DNA of 64,000 nt. Source: Bullera alba (lineage: Eukaryota > Basidiomycota > Tremellomycetes > Tremellales > Bulleraceae). The position numbers and the translations under genes are program-made. This document shows, in pieces, positions 60,793 to 64,000 of the stretch. The first letter of the stretch is position 1. Each line of letters opens with the position of its first letter. A model generated the notes under the pieces. It ran no database searches, was not told the DNA's origin, and saw only the letters and a list, made by a program, of their open reading frames with translations. Location: assembly GCA_001600095.1 (NCBI GenBank), contig BCIX01000005.1, positions 874,523 to 938,522 on the forward strand, given 5' to 3'.

Positions 60793-62405
60793 ATGGCGTC
60801 GAGAGCCTCTAGAGGAAGAAAGCAGGCGAAGAAGGGGGTCCAGCTAACGCTCATGGTCGTTGGTGAGTAAGAAGCTCTCACATCCATCTAAAGCCAAATG
60901 GCCGCTCCCGGTCAACTTACTGGTAATCGGAGCTCGATGTTGTCTCTCCGAGATACTTCAGACTGGATACGCATATGATCGTCAAGACATGGCCGGCTGA
61001 CATGGTACGCTGCAGGCGCCTCTGGGTCCGGCCGTACCACCTTCGTCAACACGCTCGTCGAGCAGTCCCTACTGCCCCACCGCGTGGCCTCACTACACGT
61101 CGACCCGACCAACCCCCATTCGGCGATAGACCCAAATCTCGTGCTGGACGCGGCAAAAGAGGCGCATCAGGAGACTCCCATCAGGATCAAGCCTGTCAAT
61201 GTCGAGATGGAGGAGGACGGCGTGAGGATCGCTTTGACCATTGTGGACACGCCCGGATTCGGCGACGGTATCGACAACGAGTACAGGTGGGTAGAGCCTT
61301 TGGGTACTGGAATCGTATCTCAGCGATCCATTCCTGCATTACCACCATCTGACACCACTCCAGCTTCCAGGAAATCTCGAGCTATCTGGAACGACAATAC
61401 GACGACATTCTCGCTGAAGAATCGAGAATCAAGCGAAACCCGAGGTTCAGGGATAACCGAGTTCACGCGCTGCTCTACTTCATCCCGCCGACCGGTCACG
61501 CGTGAGTGTAAACAATGAGACAGTGTGGATGCGAGCTGACTGGGCTGTAGACTCCGGGAGATGGATATTGAGCTGATGAGACGACTTTCGCCCCGAGTCA
61601 ACGTCATCCCAGTGATCGGCAAGGCAGACACCCTGACGGCCACAGAGCTCCGAGCGTTCAAGAAGAGGGTGAGTCCAGCTGTTGGTCGTGGTCGCTCACA
61701 ATTACTAGATCATGGAGGATATCGAGTACTACGGCATTCCCGTGTACAACTTCCCCTACGACGTCGAAGAGGACGACGACGAGACGATCCAGGACAACTC
61801 GGAGCTGCGAGCGCTATTGCCATTCGCCATTGTCGGCTCGGAAGAGGAGATCATGATCAACGGCCAGCCAGTCAGGGGAAGGAGATACCCCTGGGGTGTG
61901 GTCGAGGTGGACAACCCGCAGCACTCGGATTTCTCCAGACTACGAGGCGCGCTACTCATGTAAGCATACATCGTTCCACGGTGACATGGTGCTAAATCCA
62001 CTCTTAGCTCCCACTTGACCGATCTGAAGGAGATCACCCACGACTTCCTGTACGAAAACTACCGTACTGAGAAGTTGTCGCGCTCTGTCGGCGGCGGCGA
62101 CCCGTAAGTCTGCCTTCGGCAACGTCAGCCACTACTGACCCGGGCGTAGCGACTCGTCGATCCTGCCCGAGGATATGGCCAACCAGTCTGTCCGACTGAA
62201 GGAGGAGCAGCTCCGAAGGGAGGAGGAGAAGTTGCGAGAGGTGGAATTCCAAGTATCCCGCGAGATCCAGGTAAAGCGACAGGAGCTACTCGCAAAGGAG
62301 GACAGTCTGAGGGTACTCGAAGCGAGGCTCAGTGCGTCCCCCCCTTATTTCTCCTTGATCTATGCTGACCTCAACTTAGCCGCGCAAAACACTGGCAACT
62401 TGTGA
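60793..62405 (+). CDS. CDC11: Septin, Cdc11/AspA group
   Basis: GTP-binding cytoskeletal protein that co-polymerises with other septins at the bud neck and division site. MASRASRGRKQAKKGVQLTLMVVG leads to the P-loop GASGSGRTTFVNTL; Arg replaces the usual Lys, as is typical of Cdc11-group septins with weak GTP hydrolysis. Next come TIVDTPGFGDGIDNEY (G3), YDDILAEESRIKRNPRFRDNRVHALLYFIPPTGHALREMDIELMRRL, NVIPVIGKADTLT (G4) and the septin unique element (YPWGVVEVDNPQHSDFSRLRGALL...LKEITHDFLYENYRTEKL). A C-terminal coiled coil follows (LKEEQLRREEEKLREVEFQVSREIQVKRQELL), ending AQNTGNL. Eight exons. Confidence 0.95.
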
Positions 62406-63441
62406 TCAAGGGACCGTTCACGCATTTAGCTCCCGTCATTGAACTCTTTGTCTGTACCCGTCAGAGTACCCAGCTCGATATACCCCGCCCCAGGCCCTTT
62501 GGGGCTCTCACGAGCCCAGTTAGTCCTATATCACGATTTGAGACCCCCTGTGCACTGCTTTTCATGCCTATACGTACGTCCCCCTATCCGGAATAATGAA
62601 TATTGTCGCTCGTGACCAGGTTTGCAGCGTGGGCGTGGCGTCAACTGGTGTTGTGCAGGCTGAATGGAATGGACTGACACGCCCGAGCTGAGCTAGCAAT
62701 GTAGCAACTTCACACCACCAGTGAACTTGGTGTTAGTGCGGTGCAGACTGTAATTGACCTCGGGCGACGATTTGGCAATGTGCATCTCGGAGACTTGTTG
62801 CCAGTCATGTCACCGTATCACCATATCAAGTCGTTATGAACAGAATGCATTCACTTCGTAAAGTACAAGTACAACTCGGTCCCCAAATCCGATTTGATTT
62901 CCCAATTCTCGTCCCGGACAACCTATTCACATCCACATTCGTTCATCCTTTTTCTTTTATCATGTACAACAAATTCCAATTCCTTCCTTTCCCGTCCACT
63001 TTCGTGACGAGCTCTCCCTGAGCGTTGTGTTGCGATGGGTGCGTGATATGGCACAGTGAGTGCGGTTGTGTGATCGTCTGGCGTCGGGCTCGCCTGACTT
63101 GAGCTTGATAGCCAATCGGGGGTGACCATGGCCGAGTAGCTCGACCGGGTGGACGTGTGTGATGTGCCCAATTCTAAGGCCTGGGGTGTGCATGGTCATA
63201 GCCCAGTGGCGTCATGGGTCCAGTATGACAATTCCCAAAGTCCCTAATGGCAGATTGCCGTCTCATTGAAGTTGTAGTGGTGAAGAGCTATAGCCTCGGA
63301 TAGGCTGAGCACTCCGGTGCAGGTGGTCCATTCCGGACGAGATGATGGATGAGGATGAGGGTAGTTGTTTGATGGGGTATTTTCGCGAAGGGTGGGCTGG
63401 TGGCAACGTGGGATCACCTCGGAGACAAGGCGTAAGGTCGA
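62406..63441. other. Gene-free stretch between convergent genes
   Basis: About 1.04 kb between the CDC11 stop and the next convergent stop, presumably two 3' UTRs plus spacer. Short open frames on both strands show no splice-supported protein. No tRNA-like structure was found by eye. Confidence 0.5.
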
Positions 63442-63990
63442 CTAAAAGTGTCCGTGGTCTCGAAGAATCCTCTCGCCCATCTAGACAGCTTCAGTCGCAC
63501 TCTGCGTCAGCCGCATTGGACTCACCGGACTGACGCCCCTCTTCTTCCCCTCTGAGAATCGCCTCTCCCTCCCTCGGTCCACCTTGCCTCCAATGGTCGC
63601 TGCTCGCTGCACAGTTGCTGGGTCCGGCTGTGGTGGTTCGATAGGCTTCACGGGGGCGGCAACTGGCGCGGGGACCGAGGCAGCAACTGGGGCCGGCTGG
63701 GTCATGTTGGCAGAAGAAGGGCCGGGGCCACCGAGAGGCGGAGAGAAGATTGCCGATTGCTGCGAACCCATCTCGGGTCAGTCAAGAGCCCCGAGCTACG
63801 TATCAACAGCCAAACTCACCCTTGGGAAAGAGCCAGAGATGGAGAGCCTTCTCATGATACCCTGGCCTTTTGCCGCGTTATCGGCCAGAATGCTGGATCC
63901 CGAACTGGTCTCCGTTGGCGACATTGGCGAAGCTCCAAATCCAGTCAGCATTGAGGATATTCCACTCGGTCGACCGCTAGGCTGAGACAT
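63442..63990 (-). CDS. Short conserved fungal protein of unknown function (RRLSISG...KRGVSPMGERIL)
   Basis: About 150 residues in three exons. Exon 1: MSQPSGRPSGISSMLTGFGA to IMRRLSISGSFPR. Exon 2: QSAIFSPPLGGPGPSS, an Ala/Pro linker, then GRERRFSEGKKRGVSP. Exon 3: MGERILRDHGHF. The two basic-Ser motifs (RRLSIS, RRFSEG) resemble PKA/14-3-3-type phosphosites, and the closing KRGVSPMGERILR recurs in small uncharacterised fungal proteins that I recall. No enzyme domain is present and the chain is likely disordered. The start ATG lies 10 bp from the window edge, so a further upstream exon cannot be excluded. Confidence 0.7.
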
Positions 63991-64000
63991 GCTAGCGGCT

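Noticed and set aside
62836..63199. Short frames between CDC11 and the last gene
   Set aside because: They have no conserved motif and lie in the spacer between two convergent 3' ends.

Overview
The window is an intron-dense, gene-dense stretch of nuclear DNA from a fungus. It is almost certainly a basidiomycete, and a yeast-like Tremellomycete is my best guess. I infer this from the proteins (a Cdc11/AspA-type septin, Vrp1, Sid2/Dbf2, class-2 DHODH, full Mec1/ATR) and from the many very short introns (about 33-60 nt) with GT donors and a CTGAC/CTAAC branch site close to the acceptor. No prokaryotic or viral genes, CRISPR array, rRNA or recognisable tRNA were seen. Nothing looks like an operon or a secondary-metabolite cluster. 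The genes are housekeeping genes in ordinary fungal order, so function is read gene by gene.

Layout. 1-10 kb: VID27 (minus, cut by the left edge), RPT2 proteasome ATPase (plus), UBC7 (plus), SLA2 endocytic adaptor (minus), PPG1 phosphatase (plus) and a methyltransferase (minus) whose stop overlaps that of PPG1. 11-25.7 kb: ribosomal protein eL6 (plus), the giant checkpoint kinase MEC1/ATR (minus), PAF1 (plus), NBP35 (minus), RAM2 (plus) and a NADAR-domain protein (plus). 25.7-33 kb: an arrestin-fold protein (minus), a 1.6-kb gene-free stretch full of 10-bp-spaced direct duplications, NOP56 (minus) and a tRNase Z (plus). 33-41.5 kb: RNR1 (plus) behind a dense ACGCG/MCB promoter, a C-terminally short importin (Kap121/IPO5 type, plus) and APS kinase MET14 (minus). 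41.5-50 kb: verprolin VRP1 (minus), a UPF0132-like membrane protein (plus), a GT32-like glycosyltransferase (plus), an unrecognised acidic protein (plus) and kinetochore SPC25 (minus). 50-64 kb: DBF2/SID2 kinase (plus), ZIM17 (minus), a small spliced CMC2 (plus), an aldo-keto reductase (minus), HUA1-like zinc protein (plus), DHODH with a long C-terminal tail (minus), septin CDC11 (plus) and a short conserved fungal protein (minus).

Themes. Several genes share cell biology without being co-regulated in any visible way. Actin patch/endocytosis: SLA2, VRP1, HUA1. Cell division: SPC25, DBF2, CDC11. Checkpoint and dNTP supply: MEC1, RNR1. Mitochondrial assembly: ZIM17, CMC2.

The most interesting signals lie in regulation and gene architecture. 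They are: a perfect PACE element upstream of RPT2; an MCB cluster upstream of RNR1; a 13-bp TTACGTAA-containing word shared by two divergent promoters; an intron that splits the SLA2 start codon so that the unspliced message reads ATG-TGA; two GC-AG introns; a 6-bp tail-to-tail coding overlap; and the decamer-spaced duplications at 27.9-28.95 kb. No clearly new multi-gene system was found. Exon boundaries were read by eye from GT/AG sites and reading-frame continuity, so individual internal boundaries may be off.
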